Source: Flavobacteriales bacterium
Lineage (GTDB): Bacteria > Bacteroidota > Bacteroidia > CAIKAF01
Direction: 5' to 3'
DNA length: 64,000 nucleotides
Assembly (NCBI GenBank): GCA_025055635.1
Contig: JANWWQ010000003.1
Location: forward strand, 36,352-100,351
Part shown: positions 18,589 to 28,259 of the stretch, piece after piece
How the letters are laid out: every line of letters begins with the position of its first letter
Position numbering within the stretch: the stretch's first letter is position 1
Notes under the pieces: generated by a model
Told to the model about the DNA's origin: nothing
Database searches by the model: none
Seen by the model: the letters and a program-made list of their open reading frames with translations, nothing else
Made by a program: the position numbers and the translations under genes

Positions 18589-21186
18589 ATGATACGCCTT
18601 GTATGTCTTCCCTTCCTAATTGGAGTAGTGACGTGCAAAGTGTTACAGGGTCAAAACGTGGAGTTCAAAAAACAGAACTTTCCCAACGACCCTGAAGGGT
18701 TTCGTAAAGCCTATGAGGCCCTAACTAAAGGTGATCAAGAGCTTTCCCTGGGGCCCAGCGGATTTCAGAGGGCATTGAATTATTATCTGGAGGCGTATCG
18801 TTTCAATCCTAACAATGCCGACCTGAATTACAAGTTGGGAGTTATCTACAATGCCATGGGATTTAAAGGGGAGGCCGCCGATTACTTTGACAGAGCAGGC
18901 CAGCTGGATAACAAGTATAAAAAAGAAGCCAGTAAGCTCACTGCAGAGCTGCTGCACCTGGACATGCAGTGGGACAGGGCCATCGCCGCCTATTCTGAAT
19001 ACATTTCTACACTGGAAGCTGAAAAAGCATCCACCAAGGACAAGGCCCGCATCAGGGAAATTGAACAAGAAATTTTTTCGCTACGTCACGCCATAAGGCA
19101 ATGTCAGAACGGGATGGAAATCTGTAAGGACACTATTCCTGTGGCTATCATGAATCTGGGGCGCAATGTGAATTCACGATACCCAGACTTTTCGGGGGTA
19201 ATGGTGGGTAATTTTGATAAAATTTATTTCACCTCCCGTCGTCCCAATACCACCGGCGGTGGCATTCCTCCGGGAGACGTCTATTACTTTGAGGATATTT
19301 ATTATGTTTTTAAGGATTCTTCAGGAAATTATGTGTCAGCTAGGCAGGTGCCCGGAAAAATTAATACCCCTAACCATGATGCCACAGTAGCTATTACGCC
19401 CGATGAAAAAAAGATGATTATTGTAAGACCCAAAAGTGCCACTGACTCTGATTTGTTTGAAGCCACCTTTGACGGTAAAGAGTGGTCGGATGCCAGGCCG
19501 ATGGAAGGAATTAACTCCAAATATAGAGAAACGCACGCCACTTATTTGCCTAATGGCAAACTGTTATTCGTGTCAAACGATCCTGAGAAAGGGGCTCGCG
19601 GGCTGGATATCTTCATTGCCGAATACGATAACGCACAAGGCAAATGGGTTAACCCCCGCTTGGTCAATGAACTTAATACAGAATTCAATGAAGATGGTGT
19701 GTTTATGGCACCAGATGGTGTCACCCTCTACTTTACCTCAGAAGGTCATAATTCAATGGGTGGATACGATTTTTTCAAATCTACCCTTAACCCCGACGGT
19801 ACCTTTTCAAAGCCTCAAAATTTAGGATACCCCATCAACTCTCCAGGAAACGACGTATTTATTGTAGTTACTGCAGACGGAAAAAATGCTCTTTTTGATA
19901 GCAATAGAAAAGGAGGTTTTGGAGAAAAGGATTTGTATAGAATGACATTCCTTGAAAAACTAGACATGGTATTATTTGGGACGGTTTATGATACCAAAAC
20001 AAAAAAAGTGATTCCAAATGCAGTTGTTAGAATTACCGACATGAGTGATAATAGGCCTGTAACGTTGTCTCCAAAAGCTGAGCCTGGTAATTATTTTACC
20101 TCAGATGTGAAGGTATCAAAACTTTACAAGGCTTCCGTGACAGCAGCAGGATATCAATCTTATGAAGAAGTATTTAAGACCGTACTCACCAATTTAGATA
20201 GCCTTCAGATGAGAAAGGACTTTTATCTGGAAAAAGCTGTGGTACTAACCCTGCGCGGAAGTGTTATAGATATAAATACAAAACAGAAAGTACCTGCTAA
20301 AGTAGAACTTGTGCGTACCAATGCAGACGAACGATTGACCCTAAATTCCGATGAGGTGAGAGGATACAGCACCAGTACAACCAATGGTGCTGCCTATAAT
20401 GCTCGCGTAGTGGCAGAGGGTTATCAACCCGTATCAGAATCATTCATAGTGAATTTAAGCGGTGATCAAACTGTTTTTGAGAAAAATTTTTATGTATCAA
20501 AGCGTACCGAGGCTCGAAGCTTACGCGTTATTGGGCGTATTGTAGATTGTACTACTCGTGAAAAACTCAATGGTACAATACAAATTTTAGATGCTAAAGG
20601 GCAAGTACTTCAGTCACTGAAATCCACCGCTGCTGAGGGATTTGCTTCAAAGGAGTTGAAAACCAACACTCCTTATTTTGCTGTCGTAAAGGCCGATGGC
20701 TACAACGATAGAGAGGAGCGATTTGAAATAATAGCTGCTGAGGATCAGACTGAGTATGAAAAAGAGTTTTGCCTTGAGAAGCCTTTTTCGCAGAAAAAAC
20801 TTGCTATAAAAAATATCTATTTTGATTTTGATAAATATAATCTTCGCCCTGACGCCCTCAAAGAAATTCAAAATGTTTTGAGGATTTTACAAGAAGAACC
20901 CACTGCGAAAGTAGAAATCTTTGCCCACTGTGATATCATTGGTACTTACGAATATAATGTTCAATTATCATTAAATCGGGCTCTCACCGTATACAACTGG
21001 TTGTACGAGCATGGCATATCCAAGGACAGAATGCGGTATAGCTACTACAGTTTCTCCAAGCCAGCAGCCCCAAATTTTACCCCCGAGGGAAAGGATAATC
21101 CGCAAGGAAGGGCCTTAAACCGGAGGGTGGAATTTCGGATCTATGATTTGTCAACGGGTCAGGAATTAGACACAAGAAAGAAATAA
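18589..21186 (+). CDS. OmpA-family protein, TPR + PD40 propeller + CRD-like + OmpA C-terminal (PorE-like)
   Basis: N-terminal TPR-like region, propeller repeats (TPDEKKMIIVRPKS, APDGVTLYFTSEGHNSMGGYDFF), carboxypeptidase-regulatory-like repeats, C-terminal IYFDFDKYNLRPDALKEIQNVLRIL..LSLNRALTVYNWL. Confidence 0.88.
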   Translation: MIRLVCLPFLIGVVTCKVLQGQNVEFKKQNFPNDPEGFRKAYEALTKGDQELSLGPSGFQRALNYYLEAYRFNPNNADLNYKLGVIYNAMGFKGEAADYFDRAGQLDNKYKKEASKLTAELLHLDMQWDRAIAAYSEYISTLEAEKASTKDKARIREIEQEIFSLRHAIRQCQNGMEICKDTIPVAIMNLGRNVNSRYPDFSGVMVGNFDKIYFTSRRPNTTGGGIPPGDVYYFEDIYYVFKDSSGNYVSARQVPGKINTPNHDATVAITPDEKKMIIVRPKSATDSDLFEATFDGKEWSDARPMEGINSKYRETHATYLPNGKLLFVSNDPEKGARGLDIFIAEYDNAQGKWVNPRLVNELNTEFNEDGVFMAPDGVTLYFTSEGHNSMGGYDFFKSTLNPDGTFSKPQNLGYPINSPGNDVFIVVTADGKNALFDSNRKGGFGEKDLYRMTFLEKLDMVLFGTVYDTKTKKVIPNAVVRITDMSDNRPVTLSPKAEPGNYFTSDVKVSKLYKASVTAAGYQSYEEVFKTVLTNLDSLQMRKDFYLEKAVVLTLRGSVIDINTKQKVPAKVELVRTNADERLTLNSDEVRGYSTSTTNGAAYNARVVAEGYQPVSESFIVNLSGDQTVFEKNFYVSKRTEARSLRVIGRIVDCTTREKLNGTIQILDAKGQVLQSLKSTAAEGFASKELKTNTPYFAVVKADGYNDREERFEIIAAEDQTEYEKEFCLEKPFSQKKLAIKNIYFDFDKYNLRPDALKEIQNVLRILQEEPTAKVEIFAHCDIIGTYEYNVQLSLNRALTVYNWLYEHGISKDRMRYSYYSFSKPAAPNFTPEGKDNPQGRALNRRVEFRIYDLSTGQELDTRKK

Positions 21187-21229
21187 CTTAACGATTGTTG
21201 TCTTTTAGAAATTAATCTGGAAAATAAAA

Positions 21230-23332
21230 TTAAGCAATTTGACGCCAGAAGCTTTCTGACTTTTTAAGAGAGTTTAAGGTACTTTTGATAGGTTCATGCA
21301 AGGGACTTACCAGAAAAGGATCACCCTCCAAGACCTGACGGGCTGCCCTGTCTGCTTGCTGAAGGACGTGCACATCTTTGCTTAGGTCTGCTAAACGAAA
21401 GCGCATATTTCCACTCTGGCGGGTACCTTCTAAATCTCCAGCCCCTCGCAGACGAAGGTCTTCTTCTGCGATGCGGAAACCATCTTGGGTGGACACCATT
21501 ACTTGTAAGCGGGCCCGACCCTCTGCACTAATATTGGGGCTTGCCAAAAGAATGCAGTATGATTGTTCAGCTCCTCTGCCCACGCGGCCCCTTAGCTGGT
21601 GAAGCTGCGCCAGCCCGAAACGCTCCGCATGCTCAATGACCATCACGGAGGCGTTGGGAACATTGACACCCACTTCAATGACTGTGGTGGCGACTAGAAT
21701 TTGGGCTTCACCTCTAGCAAAGCGTTGCATGGCTTGTTCTTTTTCAGCCTGATTCATGCGCCCATGCAACATCTCCACTGACCATTGCGGGAAGCTTTTC
21801 TTCACCTGTTCATAGCCCTTTAATAGAGGGGTATAATCCAGCTTTTCAGACTCTTCAATCAACGGAAATACCCAATAGACCTGACGGCCTTTAGCCAATT
21901 CTCCTTGTACAAGGTGAAGGAGCTGGGAATGTTGTGAAGGCAACAACAAACGGGTGATGACTGGTTTCCGACCGGGCGGTAATTCGTCCAGAACGCTCAC
22001 ATCCAGGTCGCCATAGATAGTAAGGGCCAGCGTACGGGGAATGGGTGTGGCCGTCATGATCAGTACATGGGGTGGTACAACATTTTTCTGCCACATCTTG
22101 CCCCTTTGTGCCACTCCAAATCGGTGCTGCTCATCAATCACGGCGAGAGCGAGGTTGCGGAATTTTACGTCTTCTTCTAGAAGGGCGTGGGTGCCTACCA
22201 CTATAGGCAGTCGACCATCCCTCAAAGAGGTAAGGATGTCCTGGCGCTGATTCCGGGGGGTGGAACCCGTCAACAATGCCACCGGGACCCGCAAAGGTTT
22301 CAGATAGTCGCTAATGGCGTAGTAATGCTGTTGGGCAAGTATTTCGGTTGGTGCCATCATAGCAGCTTGGAAGCCTGCGTCCACCACACTGAGCATGCTC
22401 AGGAGGGCCACAATAGTCTTTCCGCTTCCTACATCTCCTTGCAACAGGCGACTCATCTGACGGCCGCTGGCCATGTCCTCGCGAATCTCGCGCAGGACAC
22501 GAATTTGAGCCCCGGTAAGAGGAAAAGGTAAATGGTGTTGGTAAAATTCCTTCACCAGGCGGTTAGTCCGGGGCACTTCCAGGCCCGGATTTTCTCGTTT
22601 TCGCCCCAGGTTGAGTTGCAACAACTGAAGCCTGAGGAAAAATAGCTCTTCAAATTTGAGGCGGAAGAGCGCCTTTTTCAATTCAGCCTCCGAGGATGGA
22701 AAATGTATCTGACAAAGTGCATGATGCCGGCTGCACAGTTTGTATTCGGACAATATATCCTCACTAAGAGTTTCACTAAATGTAAAGGGGATATTCTCCA
22801 TTAATTGCCGCATTATGTCTTCAATTGCCCGACTGTCCAGCCCTGCCTTTTTCATCTTTTCAGTTGTGGTGTAAAGGGGAACAAGTCCCACACGCCGGCT
22901 TTCGGTACCCCCTGAAATGCGTTCCATTTCTGGATGGGCAATACTGAAATGGCGGCCCAACTTCATCAAACGACCAAATACCAAATATTCGGCGCCGGCA
23001 ATTAAACTTTTTCTAATGTACCTAATTCCCTGGAACCAGGTGAGTTCCACTGAACCAGTGTGATCTGTGAGAGTGGCTGAGAGCCGGCGGTGAGGTCCCC
23101 TTTCTACTAGACGGATGTCAGAAATGCGGCCCCGCAGTTGGGCAAAAGGCTGACCTTCCTGCAGAGTGGCGGCCAGGTCAATACGGGTCCGGTCAAGGTG
23201 CCTGTAAGGGAAATACATCAAAAGGTCGCCGGCTGTGAACACGGAAACTTCCTCTCGCAATAGCTGGGCGCGGCGCGGCCCCACCCCTTTCACATACTCT
23301 ACCGGCATTAGCCACCAACGTCGCTCATCCAT
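21230..23332 (-). CDS. recG: ATP-dependent DNA helicase RecG
   Basis: Wedge/OB N-terminus, LLQGDVGSGKTIVALLSML, VIDEQHRFGVAQRG, GRMNQAEKEQAM, QLRGRVGRG. Start at ATG 23332 fits the -7 element at 23342-23349. Confidence 0.95.
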   Translation of the reverse strand: MDERRWWLMPVEYVKGVGPRRAQLLREEVSVFTAGDLLMYFPYRHLDRTRIDLAATLQEGQPFAQLRGRISDIRLVERGPHRRLSATLTDHTGSVELTWFQGIRYIRKSLIAGAEYLVFGRLMKLGRHFSIAHPEMERISGGTESRRVGLVPLYTTTEKMKKAGLDSRAIEDIMRQLMENIPFTFSETLSEDILSEYKLCSRHHALCQIHFPSSEAELKKALFRLKFEELFFLRLQLLQLNLGRKRENPGLEVPRTNRLVKEFYQHHLPFPLTGAQIRVLREIREDMASGRQMSRLLQGDVGSGKTIVALLSMLSVVDAGFQAAMMAPTEILAQQHYYAISDYLKPLRVPVALLTGSTPRNQRQDILTSLRDGRLPIVVGTHALLEEDVKFRNLALAVIDEQHRFGVAQRGKMWQKNVVPPHVLIMTATPIPRTLALTIYGDLDVSVLDELPPGRKPVITRLLLPSQHSQLLHLVQGELAKGRQVYWVFPLIEESEKLDYTPLLKGYEQVKKSFPQWSVEMLHGRMNQAEKEQAMQRFARGEAQILVATTVIEVGVNVPNASVMVIEHAERFGLAQLHQLRGRVGRGAEQSYCILLASPNISAEGRARLQVMVSTQDGFRIAEEDLRLRGAGDLEGTRQSGNMRFRLADLSKDVHVLQQADRAARQVLEGDPFLVSPLHEPIKSTLNSLKKSESFWRQIA

Positions 23333-23341
23333 CTTGCCGCT

Positions 23342-23349
23342 CAAAATTA
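23342..23349 (-). promoter_or_regulatory. -7 element (TAATTTTG) for recG
   Basis: Exact TAnnTTTG on the minus strand, 9 nt before ATG 23332. Confidence 0.55.
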
Positions 23350-23439
23350 CCTGAACCTCAGCCTTTCAGGGATTTTGAAGGATCCGAGCGTAAGGGGTTT
23401 CTCTTACATAGAAAAGGACGCTAAAAGGTGTGAAATTCC

Positions 23440-23802
23440 TTACTGCGGCTTCAGTTTTTCGTTGACCAGATGGCGGAGACGATCGCGGGTGGTTTTTTTC
23501 TGTATGTTTTCCAAGAAGGCCTTTTCCATATCCACGCCCATTTGATTAGCCAGGCATAGGAGCACCCAGAGGATATCAGCCAGTTCATCAGATAGAGAAA
23601 CGTGGCCTTCGCCTGGTTTAGTTGACTGTTCACCGAATCTACGGGCCATGAGGCGGGCCAATTCCCCAACCTCCTCCATTAGAAGAGCTAAGTTGGTCAA
23701 TTCACTGAAGTATCGTACGCCGTATGTTCGGATCCAGTGATCTACCTGTTGCTGAGCTTCACGCAACGAAAGGACATGATCTGAATGAGAAGGAGCCTCC
23801 AC
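23440..23802 (-). CDS. MazG-like nucleotide pyrophosphohydrolase
   Basis: LALLMEEVGELARLMARRFGEQ..LSDELADILWVLLCLANQMGVDM. Confidence 0.9.
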   Translation of the reverse strand: MEAPSHSDHVLSLREAQQQVDHWIRTYGVRYFSELTNLALLMEEVGELARLMARRFGEQSTKPGEGHVSLSDELADILWVLLCLANQMGVDMEKAFLENIQKKTTRDRLRHLVNEKLKPQ

Positions 23803-24216
23803 TTAACAATACTGGTCGTACAGGGCCTTTAAATGTTGGGCAATCATCTCTGGGGAACGCCCCTCAATCATATGGCGTTCAATCATGTGCAGCAACTCAC
23901 CGTCTTTCAGGAGGGCAATACTGGGTGATGACGGTGGATAAGGCAATAGGTAACGACGTGCTGCCGCGGTGGCCTCTTTATCTACACCCGCAAATACGGT
24001 GATGAGATGATCAGGCCTCTTAGGGTGGTTGAGGGACATAATAACACCTGGCCGAGCAGAGCCTGCCGCACATCCACAAACACTGTTTATAACCAAAAGT
24101 ACCGTCCCTCGCTGTGTTCGAAAAAATTCGTCTACTTCTTCGGCTGTTTCCAGTGAAATAAATTGATGATCAGTAAGCTGGTTCTTAAAAGGTATTACAA
24201 GTTCGGGCGGATACAT
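23803..24216 (-). CDS. BrxA/BrxB-family bacilliredoxin (YphP/YqiW)
   Basis: GTVLLVINSVCGCAAGSARPGV (CGC motif), EMIAQHLKALYDQYC C-terminus. Confidence 0.93.
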   Translation of the reverse strand: MYPPELVIPFKNQLTDHQFISLETAEEVDEFFRTQRGTVLLVINSVCGCAAGSARPGVIMSLNHPKRPDHLITVFAGVDKEATAAARRYLLPYPPSSPSIALLKDGELLHMIERHMIEGRSPEMIAQHLKALYDQYC

Positions 24217-24241
24217 TTTATTTTAATGATTTTTAAAAAGT

Positions 24242-24249
24242 TAATTTTG
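24242..24249 (+). promoter_or_regulatory. -7 element (TAATTTTG) for the M16 peptidase gene
   Basis: Exact TAnnTTTG; one arm of a perfect inverted repeat. Confidence 0.5.
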
Positions 24250-24261
24250 CCAATTTTCTTG

Positions 24262-24269
24262 CAAAATTA
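24262..24269 (-). promoter_or_regulatory. -7 element (TAATTTTG) for the bacilliredoxin gene
   Basis: Exact TAnnTTTG on the minus strand; other arm of the inverted repeat. Confidence 0.5.
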
Positions 24270-24282
24270 ATAAGGGGTAACT

Positions 24283-27200
24283 ATGAAAATGCTTACACAA
24301 AATTTTTGTTTTACCCTGGGGATGAGTTTTCTGCTTTTCCTTTGGCCTGCCTATACAAGGAGTCAGAAAGGTGATCGTTATGCGCTTGTGGAAACGGTGG
24401 GGCCCGCCCCAGGCACCATAAATATCCCTTATAAAAAATACAAATTTTCCAATGGACTTACCTTATTGGTCCATGAAGACCACAGTGACCCTGTTGTGTA
24501 CGTAGATGTCACGTACCATGTGGGCTCAGGGCGTGAGATTTATGGGCGAAGTGGCTTTGCCCATTTTTTTGAGCACATGATGTTTCAAGGCTCCGAACAT
24601 GTGGGCGATGAGGAACATTTCAGAATTATTACGGAGGCCGGAGGCACTCTGAACGGCACAACCAACACTGACCGTACCAACTACTTCGAGACAATACCTT
24701 CCAACCAGTTGGAAGTGGCCTTATGGCTGGAAAGCGACCGAATGGGATGGTTCCTGGATGCTGTGACGCCCGAAAAGTTTGAAGTGCAAAGGGCCACGGT
24801 GAAAAATGAGCGCGGCCAGAATTATGACAATGCCCCGTATGGCCTGGTGGGCGAAAAGCTGCGCGAAGGATTGTATCCGTTCAATCATCCTTATTCCTGG
24901 AGCACCATTGGGTATATTGAGGACTTGAATGCTGCCACACTGGATGATTTGAAGCGATTCTTTCTGCGCTGGTATGGACCCAACAACGCCATCCTGACCG
25001 TGGCCGGTGACGTCCAGGCCGATCAGGTAGCAGCCCTCGTGGATAAATACTTTAGCGACATCCCCTCTGGTCCGCTGGTTTCAGCCCCTGCTCCTCAACC
25101 TGTGAGGTTGGAAAAAGATAGATTCATTTCTTATGAGGACAATGTCAAGATGCCTCTCATCAAACTGGTGTGGCCCACCGTAGACCAGACCCATCCCGAT
25201 GCTCTGGCACTAGATGCCGTAGCTTTTGCTCTTGGTCATGGAAAAAGTTCACCCCTGTATCAAAAACTGGTGAAGACCCAGATGGCTCAATCAGTATTAG
25301 CCAACCACCCCACTTTTGAATTGACGGGCCATCTGGAGGCTACGGTGTATGCTCTGCCCGGACAAAGCTTGGAGAAAATCAGAAATACCGTCCTGGAATG
25401 TCTGAAAGAATTAGCTGCAAAAGGAATTTCAGAAGAGGTACTCAAAAGATTTAAAAGCATCACTGAAGCCCAGGTACTTAATAGTTTGCGAACCGTTCAG
25501 GGAAAGGGCAGCAGGTTGGCCTACTATGCCACATTCTTTCCCACACCGGATTATCTGCCTCGGTACCTGAAAGCTTTACAGGAACTCACCGTACTCCAGG
25601 TCAATGGAGCGATGAAAAAATATATTTTAGATAAGCCTTGTCTTACGGTAAGCTGCGTGCCCAAAGGACAAAGCGCTCAATTGCCTGCCCCTGACAATGT
25701 GAGCCGGCCAACGCCTCCGCCGGACTTCAAGCCTGATTTAAAAGAGTATAACAATCTCACCTATAGCAAACCAAAATCTTCGATTGACAGAAGTAGAAAA
25801 CCCACGCCGGGACCTTCTCCCGTCGTTAATAGTCCTGATTTCACCGTTAAAACTTCTCCTAAAGAAGTCTCCTTTGTGGTAACTCCCTACAATGAATTAC
25901 CAGTTACAGACATTCTGGTCAGTATTTTGGGAGGGTATGCTAAGGACATAGCTTCCAAAGCCGGAGTTACTGCTTTGATGGCTTCCCTTATGCGCGAATC
26001 CACCCAAAATTTTACGGCCGAGGCTTTATCCGATCGGTTGGAGTTATTGGGCTGTTCTTTGGAAGTGTCCGGAGAAAGAGATGAGGTAAACGTAGCCCTT
26101 TCCTGTCCAAACCGCAATCTGGACAAAGGAATAAACCTTTTAAAAGAGGTGCTTTTTTATCCCCAATTTAAGGAAGACGAATTCAAGCGAGCCCGCGACA
26201 GACAACTACAAAGCCTGCGCAACCAGAGCGTCAATGCCCGTAGCATAGCCCATTATGTAATGTGCAAAAAAAGCTATGTGCCCACTTTGGCTGCCTCTCT
26301 GCCGGACTTGGGCACCGAAGAAACTCTCTCCAGCCTCACTGTGGAAGATATAAAGGCGCGCCATAGAATGCTGCTCATGCAACCCGATTTGGTAACTGTG
26401 GCTGTAGTAGGCGCTATCAATGCTGAAGAGGTGCCTGAAAAACTAGGTTTTTTGTGGAACTGGGAATCCCCTTACCCCCTTCTGGAAAAGCCCAAAATTC
26501 CGGAGCCCGATTTTGATGCCTTTCCTTCAGGAAAGGCCCCCCCTCCTGGAAGCGAACAAACTAAAGAAGAACTTCCTCCAGACATAAAAGAAAAAATTGT
26601 TCAAATAAGAAGGTTATTCGCCCCTCCAAAGTCTCCTCCAATTTTATTCAATCCCCAAGAAAAAACTACCATCTTTTTTGCCCATAAGGAAAATGCCCCT
26701 CAGTCGCATATTCTGGTGGCAATGAAAGGTGTCATGTACCATCCGCTGGCTGAAAGCTTTTTGTGCAGAATCATCAATTTTCCGCTGGGAGGCGGATTCA
26801 ATAGCCGACTCAATCAAAATTTACGGGAAAAAAGAGGCTATACGTATGGAATCAGATCTTCTTTTTCTACAACCCGCTATAATGATGTATGGACCTGTGC
26901 GGCAGCTGTTAAAAAAGAGGCTACCGACACAGCGCTGTTGGAAATATTGAGGGAAATCAAAGAATACGCCGAAAAAGGTATGACTCCTGAAGAACATGAA
27001 TTCACCAAGAAAGCGCTTCTTCTCAGTGACGCTCTTAAATATGAATCTCCAGCCCAGAAGGCTTCTTACCTAAAAATGATCTCTGAATTTGGATTTGTAA
27101 AAGATATCCCTCAAAGGCAAAAAGAACTTTTAGAACGGGTGACTTTGCTGCAACTGAATGAAAAAGCCCGCATGCATTTTGCAGATAAACCTTTTACCAT

Positions 27201-27312
27201 CGTGGTTGTAGGCGATGGTCCCACCGTACTGCCTAAACTCCAGAAACTAGGGTATCCCGTGGTGGAGGTGGATGCTTTTGGAAATGATCTTCGGGCCAAA
27301 TCTAAAAATTAA
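24283..27312 (+). CDS. M16 (insulinase-like) metallopeptidase, fused N and C halves
   Basis: SGFAHFFEHMMF (HxxEH) plus second M16 domain with FPLGGGFNSRLNQNLREKRGYTYGIRS. Confidence 0.95.
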   Translation: MKMLTQNFCFTLGMSFLLFLWPAYTRSQKGDRYALVETVGPAPGTINIPYKKYKFSNGLTLLVHEDHSDPVVYVDVTYHVGSGREIYGRSGFAHFFEHMMFQGSEHVGDEEHFRIITEAGGTLNGTTNTDRTNYFETIPSNQLEVALWLESDRMGWFLDAVTPEKFEVQRATVKNERGQNYDNAPYGLVGEKLREGLYPFNHPYSWSTIGYIEDLNAATLDDLKRFFLRWYGPNNAILTVAGDVQADQVAALVDKYFSDIPSGPLVSAPAPQPVRLEKDRFISYEDNVKMPLIKLVWPTVDQTHPDALALDAVAFALGHGKSSPLYQKLVKTQMAQSVLANHPTFELTGHLEATVYALPGQSLEKIRNTVLECLKELAAKGISEEVLKRFKSITEAQVLNSLRTVQGKGSRLAYYATFFPTPDYLPRYLKALQELTVLQVNGAMKKYILDKPCLTVSCVPKGQSAQLPAPDNVSRPTPPPDFKPDLKEYNNLTYSKPKSSIDRSRKPTPGPSPVVNSPDFTVKTSPKEVSFVVTPYNELPVTDILVSILGGYAKDIASKAGVTALMASLMRESTQNFTAEALSDRLELLGCSLEVSGERDEVNVALSCPNRNLDKGINLLKEVLFYPQFKEDEFKRARDRQLQSLRNQSVNARSIAHYVMCKKSYVPTLAASLPDLGTEETLSSLTVEDIKARHRMLLMQPDLVTVAVVGAINAEEVPEKLGFLWNWESPYPLLEKPKIPEPDFDAFPSGKAPPPGSEQTKEELPPDIKEKIVQIRRLFAPPKSPPILFNPQEKTTIFFAHKENAPQSHILVAMKGVMYHPLAESFLCRIINFPLGGGFNSRLNQNLREKRGYTYGIRSSFSTTRYNDVWTCAAAVKKEATDTALLEILREIKEYAEKGMTPEEHEFTKKALLLSDALKYESPAQKASYLKMISEFGFVKDIPQRQKELLERVTLLQLNEKARMHFADKPFTIVVVGDGPTVLPKLQKLGYPVVEVDAFGNDLRAKSKN

Positions 27313-27324
27313 AAAGGTACCCAT

Positions 27325-27332
27325 TACTTTTG
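27325..27332 (+). promoter_or_regulatory. -7 element (TACTTTTG) for tRNA-Leu
   Basis: Exact TAnnTTTG, 7 nt before the tRNA 5' end. Confidence 0.6.
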
Positions 27333-27339
27333 CGATGAG

Positions 27340-27423
27340 GCCCGGGTGGCGGAACTGGTAGACGCGACGGACTCAAAATCCGTTGGTGGCAACACCGTGG
27401 GGGTTCGATTCCCTTCCCGGGCA
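27340..27423 (+). tRNA. tRNA-Leu (anticodon CAA)
   Basis: Acceptor GCCCGGG/CCCGGGC, anticodon stem ACGGA/TCCGT with loop CTCAAAA, long variable arm GGTGGCAACACC, T-loop GGTTCGATTCC; CCA not encoded. Confidence 0.95.
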
Positions 27424-27434
27424 CTGCTTAGGAT

Positions 27435-28253
27435 TTGTCTTTATTGAAATTCCAGCAAATTCCAGACAGCGACTACCCGGAGGCGGGAAGGGCCTTTTGT
27501 CGCCTCTTACGAGTTATGGATACCCTACGTGCCCAATGTCCCTGGGATCGTCAGCAAACCTTTGAAAGTCTGCGCCACCTCACTATAGAAGAGGTGTATG
27601 AATTAGGCGACGCTATTCTTCGTCAAGATGATAGCGACCTGCGCAAAGAATTGGGCGACCTCTTGTTACACATTGTGTTCTATGCCAAAATCGGCTCTGA
27701 ACGGGGAACATTCAATATCACAGATGTGTTGAATCACTTGGGGCAGAAACTCATAGACCGGCATCCCCATATTTACGGGGATGTGCACGCCCCCGATGCC
27801 GAAACCGTCAAGCAAAACTGGGAAAAAATAAAGCTCAGACAAAAGGAGGGAAAAGGAGTGCTAGGAGGTGTACCGGAAGCCTTACCGGCTCTTGTAAAAG
27901 CTCAGCGCATACAAGATAAAGCGGCGGGTGTGGGCTTTGATTGGAAAAGTAAGAATCAAGTGTGGAAAAAGGTAGAAGAAGAAATGGAAGAGTTAAAAAA
28001 TGCCGAAGACCACGATCCGGCTAAAGTGGAAGAGGAATTTGGCGACCTGCTCTTCGCGCTCGTGAATTACGCCCGATTCCTCAATATCAATGCAGAAGAC
28101 GCTCTGGAAAAAGCCAATCGTAAATTTATTGAACGCTTTCAGGCTATGGAGCGGATGGCTTCAGAGAAAGGGCTGGAATTGTCCACTCTCACTCTTTCCC
28201 AAATGGATGTTCTGTGGGAGAGTGTAAAAAATGCGGAACGCCCGACGGACTGA
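27435..28253 (+). CDS. mazG: Nucleoside triphosphate pyrophosphohydrolase MazG
   Basis: RVMDTLRAQCPWDRQQTFESLRHLTIEEVYELGDAI, tandem MazG domains. TTG at 27435 or ATG at 27516. Confidence 0.93.
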   Translation: MSLLKFQQIPDSDYPEAGRAFCRLLRVMDTLRAQCPWDRQQTFESLRHLTIEEVYELGDAILRQDDSDLRKELGDLLLHIVFYAKIGSERGTFNITDVLNHLGQKLIDRHPHIYGDVHAPDAETVKQNWEKIKLRQKEGKGVLGGVPEALPALVKAQRIQDKAAGVGFDWKSKNQVWKKVEEEMEELKNAEDHDPAKVEEEFGDLLFALVNYARFLNINAEDALEKANRKFIERFQAMERMASEKGLELSTLTLSQMDVLWESVKNAERPTD

Positions 28254-28259
28254 TTTCCC

